Positions 46,266-56,053 of a stretch of DNA of 64,000 nucleotides are shown here, piece after piece (position 1 is the first letter of the stretch; each line of letters begins with the position of its first letter). The notes under the pieces were generated by a model that searched no databases, was not told the DNA's origin, and saw nothing but the letters and a program-made list of their open reading frames with translations. The position numbers were made by a program, and so were the translations under genes. Source of the DNA: Gammaproteobacteria bacterium 45_16_T64 (GTDB taxonomy: Bacteria; Pseudomonadota; Gammaproteobacteria; Pseudomonadales; Ketobacteraceae); assembly GCA_002162955.1 (NCBI GenBank), contig MABD01000009.1:62001-126000 (forward strand), in the 5' to 3' direction.

Positions 46266-48503
46266 CTAATCAGAAACACTGACATTAATACCAACCTGAG
46301 AAGCCAACTCAATGAAGTTAGGGAATGACGTCGCCACATTAGCACAGTTGCCAATGGTAATGTCCGCCGCAGCTCGCAAGGATGCAACCACAAATGACAT
46401 CGCAATTCGATGATCGCCATGGCTCTCTACAGACCCACCACCAATAACACCACCATTAATCACTGCCCCATCTTCGGTCGGTTGGATATCGACGCCTAAC
46501 GCCAACAACCCGTCCGCCATCACCTGAATACGGTCACTTTCTTTAACCCGAAGCTCTTCCGCCCCCGTTAACGTGGTTCGCCCTTCCGCACAAGCAGCCG
46601 CAACAAACAGCACCGGAAACTCATCAATAGCTAAAGGCACTTGATCTTCTGGGATATCAATACCTTTCAATGGAGCGTAACGAACCCGAATATCCGCCAC
46701 CGGCTCGCCACCCGCTTCCGCTTCATTCTCAAGCGTAATATCAGCCCCCATAAGGCGCAGTATGTTAATGATACCAATGCGCGTTGGGTTGATACCCACA
46801 TGCTTCAGGAGCAAGTCAGCACCCGGTGTAATACTCGCCGCCACCATAAAAAATGCCGCCGAAGATATATCTGCAGGCACATCGATATCAGTCGCCTCAA
46901 GACTTCCACCGCCCACTAACGTAGCCCGACTACCTTCGGTACGCACAGCATAGCCAAATCCGCGCAACATTCTCTCGGTATGATCCCTTGTCGGTGCAGG
47001 TTCAACAACACTGGTTTCTCCATTTGCATACAAACCAGCCAACAACACACAAGATTTGACCTGAGCACTCGCCATCGGCATATCATACCGCAGCGGCGTT
47101 AACACCTGGCCACCAGTAATCTTCACTGGTGGAGTGCCATCGTCACATGTCTCGATTTTGGCTCCCATCTCTCGAAGCGGATTTGCTACTCGCCCCATAG
47201 GTCTGCCAGACAATGACTCGTCACCAGTCAGTTCAGAATCAAACGCTTGCGCGGCTAACAATCCGGACAATAAGCGCATCGAGGTTCCACTATTACCCAC
47301 ATACAAGGGTCCAGGGGGAGCCTTAAGTCCATTCACACCAACGCCAAACACTTTGACGTGTCCGTTGGTTGGCCCTTCGATCACAACCCCCATATCCCGA
47401 AAGGCCTGCAACGTTGCAAGCGCATCCTCTCCTTCGAGAAACCCTTCCACTTCAGTCGTGCCGTCAGCCAAGGCTCCCAGCATGATGGATCGGTGAGATA
47501 TAGACTTATCTCCAGGCACCCGAATGGCCCCAGATACTTTGCCGCCTGGTCGAGCGACAAACTTTACATTCTTTTCAGTCATCTGATTACTTTCTTTGCT
47601 GTAGGCTTGCTTAGCCAACATGGTTGTAAAATGATCTCTTGCGACTTTAGCACGGGTCATAACACCCAGCATGGTTTCACTATCGTCGCTTTCCACGGCT
47701 TCCCGCAGGGCATGTAAACCACGCTCAAAGTGGTCTAACATCGTTGCTATTGCCGATTTATTGGCGACAAAGATGTCATGCCACATAGAGGCATCACTGG
47801 ACGCGATACGTGTGAAGTCTCGAAAACCGCCGGCAGCATAACGGAAAATCTCTTGATTCTCATCTTCTTTCGCTAATGTGTCCACCAACGAAAATGCCAA
47901 TAGATGCGGCAGATGACTCGTCGCCGCCAGAACTTCGTCATGGCGCTCTACATCCATCTCCAGCACTTCAGCACCTGCAACCTGCCAAGCTTTGGTCACC
48001 ATCTGTAATGCTCGAGGGCTACACTCTTCTGTTGGCGTTAATATAACTTTATGATTTGTATACAAGTTTGGATTTGATGCAGCGACACCACTTTGTTCTG
48101 AACCTGCAATCGGATGCCCTGCAACAAACCAATCAGGCATTACACCAAACACACGCTTTGCGGCCTCAACGACATTACCTTTAACACTGCCGGCATCCGT
48201 CACCACGGTATGGCCATTCAAACCCGGTTTCATTTGCTCCAACAATACTTCTGTTAAACCAATAGGAGCAGCCAACATCACTAAGTCAGCGCCCTTTACA
48301 GCTTCCGCTATATCCGACTGACCCTCGTCAATCACCCCCATTTGCAGACCTTTACGCAAAGTTTCATTACTGCGAGCACAACCTACTACATGCCTAACAA
48401 CACCAGCTTGCTTTAGCGCACTGGCAAATGACCCCCCAATTAGGCCCAATCCAACGATAACAACCTTATCCAGTATAAAGTCAAATTCCTGAGTATCTGC
48501 CAT
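46266..48503 (-). CDS. aroA: fused prephenate dehydrogenase / EPSP synthase
   Basis: A 745-residue bifunctional protein. Residues 1-290 are a TyrA-type prephenate (arogenate) dehydrogenase: NAD motif GLGLIGGSFA near 18-27 and the HPIAGSEQSG motif. Residues about 312-745 are EPSP synthase: PGDKSISHRS, LYVGNSGTSMR, LSGRPMGRV and the C-terminal ESHGDHRIAMSF. The same fusion is known in Pseudomonas. Two branches of aromatic synthesis are thereby tied together. The ATG at 48501-48503, 8 bases after GAGGTG, is preferred to the GTG two codons upstream. Confidence 0.95.
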   Translation of the reverse strand: MADTQEFDFILDKVVIVGLGLIGGSFASALKQAGVVRHVVGCARSNETLRKGLQMGVIDEGQSDIAEAVKGADLVMLAAPIGLTEVLLEQMKPGLNGHTVVTDAGSVKGNVVEAAKRVFGVMPDWFVAGHPIAGSEQSGVAASNPNLYTNHKVILTPTEECSPRALQMVTKAWQVAGAEVLEMDVERHDEVLAATSHLPHLLAFSLVDTLAKEDENQEIFRYAAGGFRDFTRIASSDASMWHDIFVANKSAIATMLDHFERGLHALREAVESDDSETMLGVMTRAKVARDHFTTMLAKQAYSKESNQMTEKNVKFVARPGGKVSGAIRVPGDKSISHRSIMLGALADGTTEVEGFLEGEDALATLQAFRDMGVVIEGPTNGHVKVFGVGVNGLKAPPGPLYVGNSGTSMRLLSGLLAAQAFDSELTGDESLSGRPMGRVANPLREMGAKIETCDDGTPPVKITGGQVLTPLRYDMPMASAQVKSCVLLAGLYANGETSVVEPAPTRDHTERMLRGFGYAVRTEGSRATLVGGGSLEATDIDVPADISSAAFFMVAASITPGADLLLKHVGINPTRIGIINILRLMGADITLENEAEAGGEPVADIRVRYAPLKGIDIPEDQVPLAIDEFPVLFVAAACAEGRTTLTGAEELRVKESDRIQVMADGLLALGVDIQPTEDGAVINGGVIGGGSVESHGDHRIAMSFVVASLRAAADITIGNCANVATSFPNFIELASQVGINVSVSD

Positions 48504-48505
48504 CG

Positions 48506-49603
48506 TCACAACACCTCAGCTAGACTATCTAAAAACCGGGCATTCTCACTCTTCGTTCCCACGCTGACTCGCAACGCATTAGGCAAACCATAATTACCTA
48601 CGGGACGAACAATGACGCCTTTTTTTAACAGGCTCTCGAAGATCGGCAACGCATCCTTGTCAAAATTTACCAAGATAAAATTCCCAACAGAAGGAACAAA
48701 GGATAGGTCCAACCCACTTAGCCCTTCTACGAGCTGGGCCATCCCCTCTCTATTATGGCTCCGACTTTCCTGCAGATACTCTTCATCCGTTACCGCCGCC
48801 GCCGCCGCCGCAAGAGCCAAACTGTTTACGTTAAATGGCTGTCGAACACGATTAAGAATATTCGCAATATCAGGGCTTGAAACGCTATACCCAACACGCA
48901 ACGAGGCTAGACCGTAGGCCTTTGAGAACGTACGAGTAACAATAAGATTGGGGTATTTCTCTAAATAGCCAATCCCATCAGGGTACTCTGCCTCGCCCAC
49001 ATATTCAAAATAGGCCTCATCAAGCACAACGAGAACTGATTCTGGCACCTTCACCAAAAAACCATCAACTTGCTCTTTGGTCAACCAGGTGCCCGTAGGG
49101 TTATTAGGGTTAGCAATAAAAATAACACGCGTCTTGGATGTGATCGCCTCGGCCATTGCATCCAGGTCATGCCCATACTCTTTTGCGGGAGTGACGACAG
49201 CAGTGGCCCCAACCGCTTGTGTTGAAATCGGGTACACAGCAAAGGCATATTGAGAAAAAATCGCCTCATCGCCTGGAGCAAGATAAGCACGAGCGATCAA
49301 ATCCAACACATCATTTGATCCATTGCCTAAGGTGATTTGCTCAAGGTCAACTGCCAAGGAACTCGAGAGCGCCTGCTTTAATACAAAACCATTACCATCT
49401 GGGTAGCGAGTAAGCTCTTTCACCCCGTCACGTATTGCCTGTAATGCAGCCTCACTTGGTCCCATAGGGTTTTCATTGCTGGCAAGCTTGATAATATTGC
49501 TAATACCAAGCTCTCTCTCCAACTCGTCGACCGGTTTACCTGGCTGATAGGGAGTTAACCCCCTAACCCCTGCCGTTGCCAAGGCAATAAAATCACAACT
49601 CAT
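48506..49603 (-). CDS. hisC: histidinol-phosphate aminotransferase (HisC2-type)
   Basis: A 365-residue PLP aminotransferase. LASNENPMGPS, ANPNNPTGTW, LDEAYFEY and the Schiff-base Lys in RTFSKAYGLASLRVG are all present. In this gene neighbourhood (between pheA and tyrA-aroA) HisC2-type enzymes often accept aromatic substrates and may also transaminate phenylpyruvate or hydroxyphenylpyruvate. Its stop is 2 bases before the next ATG. Confidence 0.95.
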   Translation of the reverse strand: MSCDFIALATAGVRGLTPYQPGKPVDELERELGISNIIKLASNENPMGPSEAALQAIRDGVKELTRYPDGNGFVLKQALSSSLAVDLEQITLGNGSNDVLDLIARAYLAPGDEAIFSQYAFAVYPISTQAVGATAVVTPAKEYGHDLDAMAEAITSKTRVIFIANPNNPTGTWLTKEQVDGFLVKVPESVLVVLDEAYFEYVGEAEYPDGIGYLEKYPNLIVTRTFSKAYGLASLRVGYSVSSPDIANILNRVRQPFNVNSLALAAAAAAVTDEEYLQESRSHNREGMAQLVEGLSGLDLSFVPSVGNFILVNFDKDALPIFESLLKKGVIVRPVGNYGLPNALRVSVGTKSENARFLDSLAEVL

Positions 49604-49653
49604 ATTACGCTCTCACAGAACTTACGCTTGCAAACTCAAGCTATTGGACACGC

Positions 49654-50766
49654 CTAAAGTACGGCGCAGGGGTACGAACCAAGCATTTTTATATTTACCG
49701 CTTTTTCTTGCAACTCATCTAATACTGCCTTCGTTGCCGGATCGTGATGATGACCTTCAAAGTCGATAAAAAACAAATATGCCCAGGTGCCGCCTGGAGC
49801 TGGTCGCGTCTCGATGCGGGTCAAACTAATACCGGAGCGATGGAACGGCTCAAGCAACTCCAATAGCGCACCAGGCCTATCTTTCGTTGACACGATAATC
49901 GATGTCTTATCAGCTCCCGATGGCGGAATGATATCCTTAGACACAATTAAAAAACGCGTAGTATTATCAGGATTATCCTCGATGTTCGACGCACACATCT
50001 CCAATCCATAGATTTCTGCTGCGGTACTACCTGCAATCGCCGCAGCATGCCACTCATCATTTAAACGACGAGCAGCGTCAGCATTACTATTTACCGGTAT
50101 TCTCTCTGCATTAGGGTAATTAGCATCTAGCCACTTTCGGCATTGGGCAAAAGATTGCTGGTGGGAATAAATCCGACTAATTGACTCAGCCTTAGTCGCA
50201 CTGCCCACGAGTAGATGATGGTGTATACGCAGCTCTACTTCTCCACAAATCACAAGGTCTGATTCAATAAAGCTATCCAGGGTCGTGTTCACCATGCCCT
50301 CAGTGGTATTTTCCACAGGCACAACACCATAATGAGCCTGACCCGAGGCTACTTCCCGAAATACTTCATCAATCGTATTTTGCGCTGAAGTATTTACTGC
50401 ATGACCAAAATGCTTTATCGCTGCAGCCTGAGTAAAGGTTCCCGCAGGCCCCAAAAAGGCAACCTTCATAGGCTCCTCAAGCGCCAAGCATGCAGACATG
50501 ATTTCGCGAAACAAACCCGCAACCGTCTCATCACCTAGCGGCCCTTCATTTCGATCCATTACCCGTCGCAACACTTGCGCTTCGCGCTCCGGTCGGTAAT
50601 AAACAACAGGCTCACCGTTAGCGTGCTTATTTTTGACATCCGCAACTTTCTGGGCACAACGTGCCCTATTATTCAAAAGGCGCTGAATATCACCATCCAA
50701 CCGATCAATTTCTTGTCTCAACGAGTCTAGAGATATTGAATTCTCTGATGCGCCGTCCTCAGACAT
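49654..50766 (-). CDS. pheA: chorismate mutase / prephenate dehydratase (P-protein)
   Basis: A 370-residue bifunctional enzyme for phenylalanine synthesis. Residues 1-90 are an AroQ chorismate mutase (LRQEIDRLDGDIQRLLNNR), about 98-275 the dehydratase (FLGPAGTFTQAA, PVENTTEGMV), and about 285-370 an ACT domain (GALLELLEPF, ETRPAPG, replacing the GALV/ESRP motifs) that binds Phe for feedback control. The ATG at 50764-50766 has AAGGG about 8 bases upstream and lies 4 bases after the serC stop. Confidence 0.95.
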   Translation of the reverse strand: MSEDGASENSISLDSLRQEIDRLDGDIQRLLNNRARCAQKVADVKNKHANGEPVVYYRPEREAQVLRRVMDRNEGPLGDETVAGLFREIMSACLALEEPMKVAFLGPAGTFTQAAAIKHFGHAVNTSAQNTIDEVFREVASGQAHYGVVPVENTTEGMVNTTLDSFIESDLVICGEVELRIHHHLLVGSATKAESISRIYSHQQSFAQCRKWLDANYPNAERIPVNSNADAARRLNDEWHAAAIAGSTAAEIYGLEMCASNIEDNPDNTTRFLIVSKDIIPPSGADKTSIIVSTKDRPGALLELLEPFHRSGISLTRIETRPAPGGTWAYLFFIDFEGHHHDPATKAVLDELQEKAVNIKMLGSYPCAVL

Positions 50767-50770
50767 GTGA

Positions 50771-51850
50771 TTACCCTTGTTCTTTTTCAAAGTCACTCAT
50801 AAAAGCGATCAACGTATCAATCGCATCCATTGGCACAGCATTGTAGATGCTTGCACGCATACCACCCACAGAACGATGCCCTTTCAAATTCAGTAAACGC
50901 GCATCTTCTGCTTTTTGCAAAAACAACGCATCCAATGACGCATCAGCCAATGTAAATGGCACGTTCATCCACGAGCGATTATTTACCGCTACAGGGTTAC
51001 TATAGAAGCCACTATTATCGATAAAGCTATACAGCTTCTCTTGCTTTGCGCGATTCAACGCCTCCATTGCCTCGACACCACCCTGCCCTTTTAGCCAAGC
51101 GAACACGAGGCCAGCCAAATACCACCCGTAGGTAGGCGGCGTGTTATACATAGAATCATTATCCGCATGGATTTTGTAGTCAAACATCGCAGGTGTACCA
51201 GGCAATGTATTGCCAATAAAATCTTCTCGCACAATAACAACAGTAATGCCCGCAGGGCCAATATTTTTCTGAGCCCCTGCGTAGATCAACGCAAACTTGG
51301 ATACATCAATCGGCCGGGAAAGAATCGTTGAGGATAAATCGGCAACCAATGGCACATCAACATCGGGAATAAAGTCAAACTCAACACCACCAATGGTTTC
51401 GTTGGGTGTGTAATGCAAATAAGCCGCATCACTGTTCAGATTCCAACTATCGAAAGCCGGTACGCGGGTGAAATTATTCGCTTCATCTGTCGCAACGACA
51501 TTAACATCACAGAAACGCTGCGCCTCTTTGATAGCTTTTTTTGACCACTGCCCAGTATTGACGTAATCAGCAGTCTTCTTATCGCCAAGCAGGTTCATTG
51601 GAATCATTGAAAACTGAGAGCTAGCACCGCCCTGAAGAAAAAGCACTTTGTAGTTTTCAGGTATAGCCATAAGCTCGCGCAAATCAACTTCTGCCTGCTT
51701 TGCCACCGCCACTACTTCTGGAGCTCGATGACTCATTTCCATCAAGGACAAACCGAGCCCCTGAAAGTCAACCAACTCTTCTTGAGCCTGCTTTAACACA
51801 CTTTCTGGTAGTGCTGCTGGCCCTGCACAAAAATTATACGCCCTAGACAT
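50771..51850 (-). CDS. serC: phosphoserine aminotransferase
   Basis: A 359-residue class-V PLP aminotransferase for serine and pyridoxine synthesis. FCAGPAALPESVL at the start, LFLQGGASSQFS, and the Schiff-base Lys in YAGAQKNIGPAG match SerC; the C-terminal HRSVGGMRASIYN binds substrate. The ATG at 51848-51850 is chosen over a TTG five codons upstream because it gives the standard start MSRAYNF. Order gyrA-serC-pheA is as in Pseudomonas. Confidence 0.95.
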   Translation of the reverse strand: MSRAYNFCAGPAALPESVLKQAQEELVDFQGLGLSLMEMSHRAPEVVAVAKQAEVDLRELMAIPENYKVLFLQGGASSQFSMIPMNLLGDKKTADYVNTGQWSKKAIKEAQRFCDVNVVATDEANNFTRVPAFDSWNLNSDAAYLHYTPNETIGGVEFDFIPDVDVPLVADLSSTILSRPIDVSKFALIYAGAQKNIGPAGITVVIVREDFIGNTLPGTPAMFDYKIHADNDSMYNTPPTYGWYLAGLVFAWLKGQGGVEAMEALNRAKQEKLYSFIDNSGFYSNPVAVNNRSWMNVPFTLADASLDALFLQKAEDARLLNLKGHRSVGGMRASIYNAVPMDAIDTLIAFMSDFEKEQG

Positions 51851-51892
51851 AGCTTCCGATTCCAACCTTTGAATAAAATTATTAAGTCACAA

Positions 51893-51912
51893 AGGGCGCC
51901 ATTGAGCGCCCT
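51893..51912 (-). terminator. GC-rich hairpin between gyrA and serC
   Basis: AGGGCGC and GCGCCCT form a 7-bp stem with a 6-base loop; the minus-strand tail is only TTTGTG, so read-through is likely. Confidence 0.5.
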
Positions 51913-51936
51913 ACTATCAAACGACAGTGCCTATTT

Positions 51937-54609
51937 TTACTCTTCGTCATCCTGTTTATCACCAGGAACATCATCACCCGAGTCATCACTGACTTCACTT
52001 CCAGAAGGTGCCTGAGAATCATCAGATGAAGCCTCAACTGCTTCACCTTCTATAACCTCACCATCACCTACTGCATCTTCTTCTAGCTCTTCTATCCGCT
52101 CAACACCTACTAGCTGCTCACTATCACCAACACGGATCAATTTCACACCTTGAGTATCCCTGCCCTGCAAACCAATCTCAGAAACGCGCGTTCTTACTAG
52201 CGTTCCTTTATCACTGATCAGCATGATTTCATCATTCTCACTCACCTGCACCGCACCAATCAACGCGCCATTTCTCTCGCTGGTACGCATCGCAATCATG
52301 CCTTTACCGCCCCGCCCCTTAGTGGAGTACTCCGTCACTAAGGTGCGCTTTCCATACCCGTTGGCACTTGCGGTCAATATTTGGCCGCCGTCTTCTGGAA
52401 CAATGAGAGATATCAGATCAACACCCTCCGGCAGGTTCATGCCCCTTACGCCTCGCGCGGTCCTTCCCATCGCTCTTACTGCCGTTTCATTAAATCGATT
52501 GGCTTTTCCTTCACTGGTAAACAGCATAATATCCTGTTCGCCATCGGTAATGGACACACCCACTAAACAGTTGCCTTCATCCAATTCAATCGCGATCAAA
52601 CCGCTAGATCGCGGGCGAGAGAAGTTCTCTAAGCCCACTTTCTTCACTGTACCGTTACTGGTTGCCATAAAGACAAACTTACCTTCTTCATATTCCCGCA
52701 ATGGCAATATAGATGTCACTTTCTCGCCATCCACTAATGGCAAAATATTAACAATCGGTCGCCCTCTAGACTGTCGACTTCCTTGCGGTAATTGGAACAC
52801 TCTCAACCAATACACTTTACCCACATTGGTAAAACATAAAATGGTGTCATGACTACTCGTCACCAATAGATGTTCGATGTAATCTTCATCCTTCATCTGA
52901 GTGGCAGCCTTTCCTTTACCACCCCTTCTCTGTGCTTGATAAGTATCAACTGGCTGAGTTTTCGCATAACCACCATGAGAAATGGTAACCACCAAGGTCT
53001 CTTCTGGAATAAGGTCTTCATGCTCTAAATCAAGACGAGAGGCAGTAATCTCAGTACGTCGCTCATCAGCATATTGCGCTCGAATTGCAACAAGTTCCTC
53101 ACGAATAACCGCCATCAACAACGCAGCATCCGCCAATATTGCGACCAATTCTTTAATCAGATCTAATTTTTCTTGATATTCTGCAATGATCTTATCGCTT
53201 TCTAAACCGGTCAAGCGATGCAATTGCATATCCAAAATGGCTTTCGCCTGAATAGGAGAAAGGAAGTACTGACCCTCCCTAAAACCAAATTGCTCTGGTA
53301 AATCATCTGGGCGACACACATCCTGGCTTCCCGCTCGCTCCAGCATTTCTAGAACATTGCCAGGCTTCCAGCCTTGCTCAATCAACTTCTGCTCTGCTTC
53401 CGAACGATTAGAACAAGATTTAATCAGCTCTATTACTGGATCAATACTCTCTAGCGCAACCGCCAAGCCCTCTAGGATATGACCACGCTCACGGGCTTTA
53501 CGTAAATCAAACACTGTACGGCGAGTGACGACTTCACGTCGATGCTTAACAAAACAATCGATTATCTCGCGTAAATTAAGCAGCTTGGGCTGGCCATCAA
53601 CCAAGGCAACCATATTGATCCCAAATACACTCTCCATCTGAGTTTGGCTGTAAAGGTTGTTAAGCAATACATCCGTATTTTCACCTTTTCGCACTTCCAT
53701 AACGACACGAATACCGTCTTTATCGGACTCATCTCGTAACTCAGTAATACCTTCAATTCGCTTTTCTTTTACCAAAGAGGCTATTTTTTCAACTAACCGG
53801 GTCTTGTTCAGCTGGTACGGGATCTCAGTAACAATAATCGAGTCCTTTCCCTTTGCACTTGTCTCGATGTGGGTGCGCGCTCGCATGTATATGCGCCCCC
53901 TACCGGTTCGATAGGCTTGAATAATACCCGCTCGACCATTAATGATGCCTGACGTGGGTAAATCTGGCCCCAGGATATACTGCATTAACCCATCAATATC
54001 TATTTCAGGGTTATCTATCATCGCTAGGCAACCATCAACCACCTCTCCTAGGTTATGAGGCGGAATATTCGTGGCCATTCCCACCGCAATACCTGATGAG
54101 CCATTGACAAGCAGGTTAGGCACACGAGTAGGAAGAACAGACGGCATCTGTTCAGAGCCATCGTAGTTAGGAACAAAATCAACAGTCTCTTTCTCAAGAT
54201 CGATCAATAAATCATGCGCCATGCGCTGCATGCGCACTTCCGTATAACGCATCGCCGCCGCGTTATCACCGTCAATAGAACCAAAATTACCCTGACCATC
54301 GACCAACGTATAACGCAAGGAAAAAGGCTGCGCCATCCGTACAATCGTGTCATACACTGCACTATCGCCGTGAGGGTGATATTTACCAATAACATCACCG
54401 ACAATACGAGCGGATTTTTTATAACCCTTATTCCAATCGTTACTCAGCTCGTTCATGGCAAACAATACCCGCCGATGTACCGGTTTCAGACCATCGCGAA
54501 CATCCGGCAGCGCCCGACCGACAATAACGCTCATCGCGTAGTCCAAATAGGAATTCTTCATTTCTTCTTCGATATTGATCGGGAGGATTTCTTTGGCTAA
54601 ATCTGACAT
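51937..54609 (-). CDS. gyrA: DNA gyrase subunit A
   Basis: An 890-residue GyrA. The catalytic Tyr lies in [10 protein letters not shown]; the quinolone-determining region [17 protein letters not shown] keeps Ser and Asp at the E. coli 83 and 87 positions, so no resistance change is seen. The C-terminal DNA-wrapping beta-pinwheel has the GyrA box QRRGGKG. A very acidic tail of about 60 residues rich in Asp, Glu and Ser ends the protein. TAGGA lies before the ATG. Confidence 0.98.
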   Translation of the reverse strand: MSDLAKEILPINIEEEMKNSYLDYAMSVIVGRALPDVRDGLKPVHRRVLFAMNELSNDWNKGYKKSARIVGDVIGKYHPHGDSAVYDTIVRMAQPFSLRYTLVDGQGNFGSIDGDNAAAMRYTEVRMQRMAHDLLIDLEKETVDFVPNYDGSEQMPSVLPTRVPNLLVNGSSGIAVGMATNIPPHNLGEVVDGCLAMIDNPEIDIDGLMQYILGPDLPTSGIINGRAGIIQAYRTGRGRIYMRARTHIETSAKGKDSIIVTEIPYQLNKTRLVEKIASLVKEKRIEGITELRDESDKDGIRVVMEVRKGENTDVLLNNLYSQTQMESVFGINMVALVDGQPKLLNLREIIDCFVKHRREVVTRRTVFDLRKARERGHILEGLAVALESIDPVIELIKSCSNRSEAEQKLIEQGWKPGNVLEMLERAGSQDVCRPDDLPEQFGFREGQYFLSPIQAKAILDMQLHRLTGLESDKIIAEYQEKLDLIKELVAILADAALLMAVIREELVAIRAQYADERRTEITASRLDLEHEDLIPEETLVVTISHGGYAKTQPVDTYQAQRRGGKGKAATQMKDEDYIEHLLVTSSHDTILCFTNVGKVYWLRVFQLPQGSRQSRGRPIVNILPLVDGEKVTSILPLREYEEGKFVFMATSNGTVKKVGLENFSRPRSSGLIAIELDEGNCLVGVSITDGEQDIMLFTSEGKANRFNETAVRAMGRTARGVRGMNLPEGVDLISLIVPEDGGQILTASANGYGKRTLVTEYSTKGRGGKGMIAMRTSERNGALIGAVQVSENDEIMLISDKGTLVRTRVSEIGLQGRDTQGVKLIRVGDSEQLVGVERIEELEEDAVGDGEVIEGEAVEASSDDSQAPSGSEVSDDSGDDVPGDKQDDEE

Positions 54610-54768
54610 CTGATTCCTAGGCCTGCTGCGCAGGTATTGTCTATTGGGCTACGGTGTTAACGTCAGCCCCGGCGGAGCCTTAATTATTATTCTCTCAATT
54701 CGCATACAAGCGCTAAACTAAAGGGCAAAATACTATCACAATTCCACCCCATTGCCCTATCCCAAGAC

Positions 54769-54792
54769 CCTATTTTTTGTACAAAAAATAGG
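54769..54792. repeat. 24-bp perfect palindrome between gyrA and mtnA
   Basis: The half-site CCTATTTTTTGT is followed immediately by its exact complement, with TGTACA at the centre. It lies 40 bases beyond the mtnA stop and about 160 bases upstream of gyrA. With no loop and an AT-rich stem it is a poor terminator and could be a dimeric protein-binding site. Confidence 0.7.
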
Positions 54793-54831
54793 TTTTCAGA
54801 AGGGTATTTGGCACAGGTGGGGTTTTCTTCC

Positions 54832-55920
54832 TTAATGTAGGTTCTGTTTGCTCATAATTGCAGCGATACCGACCTCGAATGGCGCCCTAACAGCTCCCCT
54901 TTCAGTAACAATCACATCGATCAAATTAGCTGGTGTCACATCAAATACAGGGTTAATAGCGTCCGTTCCCTGAGGTGCTATCTGCGCCCCCATTAGCTCA
55001 GTAACTTCACTGGCGTCACGCTCCTCAATCGGAATATCTTCACCATCAAAAAGCGCCATATCAATAGTGGTTGTCGGTGCTACCACCATAACCTTAACCC
55101 CGTGATATTGAGCTAATACCGCCAAGCCATAAGTCCCTATTTTATTCGCCACATCTCCATTAGCGGTTATTCTATCCGCCCCCACAATAACCCATCCAAT
55201 TTGGCCAGTTGCCATAAGTTGGGCAGCAGCGCCATCGATGTTTAGCGCCACCGGCACATTATCCTGCTGCAACTCCCAACATGTTAGCCTAGCACCTTGA
55301 AGCCAGGGCCGCGTTTCATCTGCATAAACGCCCTTAATCATTCCCAGAGCATGAGCAGAACGTATGACCCCCAAAGCAGTACCATATCCCCCTGTTGCAA
55401 GCGCACCCGCGTTACAGTGCGTCATCACACATATTCCCGCCTCGCTTTCACCCTTAATCACTTCTGCCCCTATCTGCCCCATGGCATGATTGGCAGCCAA
55501 ATCTGACTGATGAATTTCAATGGCCGCCGCTAACAGTGCTGACTCAGGGTTCTCCCCATCCTCAACCAAAGCACACACGTCACTAAGCCGGTCAATTGCC
55601 CAACACAGATTAACCGCTGTCGGTCTAGAATTTGCCAGCGTATCCATATCTTCTTCAAACCCTTTTCGCCACTCCATTGGATCAGCCTGGTAGCGCGCTC
55701 TCGCCGAAAGCACAACACCATACGCTGCAGCAATACCTATTGCCGGAGCCCCCCTTACCACCATATTTTTGATTGAACCTACAACCTCGCCCACCGTTGC
55801 ATGTGAAATCCATGTGACATCCTGAGGTAACACTCGCTGATCGAGCAAATAAAGCTGATCATTCTTCCATTCGATTGCAATCACATTGCTCTCGGCAACA
55901 CCACTAACATGACTCATCAT
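54832..55920 (-). CDS. mtnA: 5-methylthioribose-1-phosphate isomerase
   Basis: A 362-residue isomerase of methionine salvage, converting MTR-1-P to MTRu-1-P. The family motifs VRGAPAIGIAAAYG, THCNAGALATGGYGTALGVI and VGADRITANGDVANKIGT (with the catalytic Cys and Asp) are intact. The ribosome site is weak; two adjacent ATG codons are possible starts. It is divergent from mtaD, whose product feeds the same route via methylthioinosine, as in Pseudomonas. Confidence 0.95.
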   Translation of the reverse strand: MMSHVSGVAESNVIAIEWKNDQLYLLDQRVLPQDVTWISHATVGEVVGSIKNMVVRGAPAIGIAAAYGVVLSARARYQADPMEWRKGFEEDMDTLANSRPTAVNLCWAIDRLSDVCALVEDGENPESALLAAAIEIHQSDLAANHAMGQIGAEVIKGESEAGICVMTHCNAGALATGGYGTALGVIRSAHALGMIKGVYADETRPWLQGARLTCWELQQDNVPVALNIDGAAAQLMATGQIGWVIVGADRITANGDVANKIGTYGLAVLAQYHGVKVMVVAPTTTIDMALFDGEDIPIEERDASEVTELMGAQIAPQGTDAINPVFDVTPANLIDVIVTERGAVRAPFEVGIAAIMSKQNLH

Positions 55921-56053
55921 AAAATTATTTTTATCCTAACAATGGCGGAAAAGATGAATTATATTCTGGCTGAGGTAAGATTGCCCTAATTTTTCTGGTT
56001 AAAACAGCGCGTATCACGCAGGAATAATGTTAAGACCTACAATAGGACCCATA

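Noticed and set aside
52223-52852. 209-codon plus-strand frame opposite gyrA
   Set aside because: Lies wholly within gyrA on the opposite strand with no ribosome site or domain.
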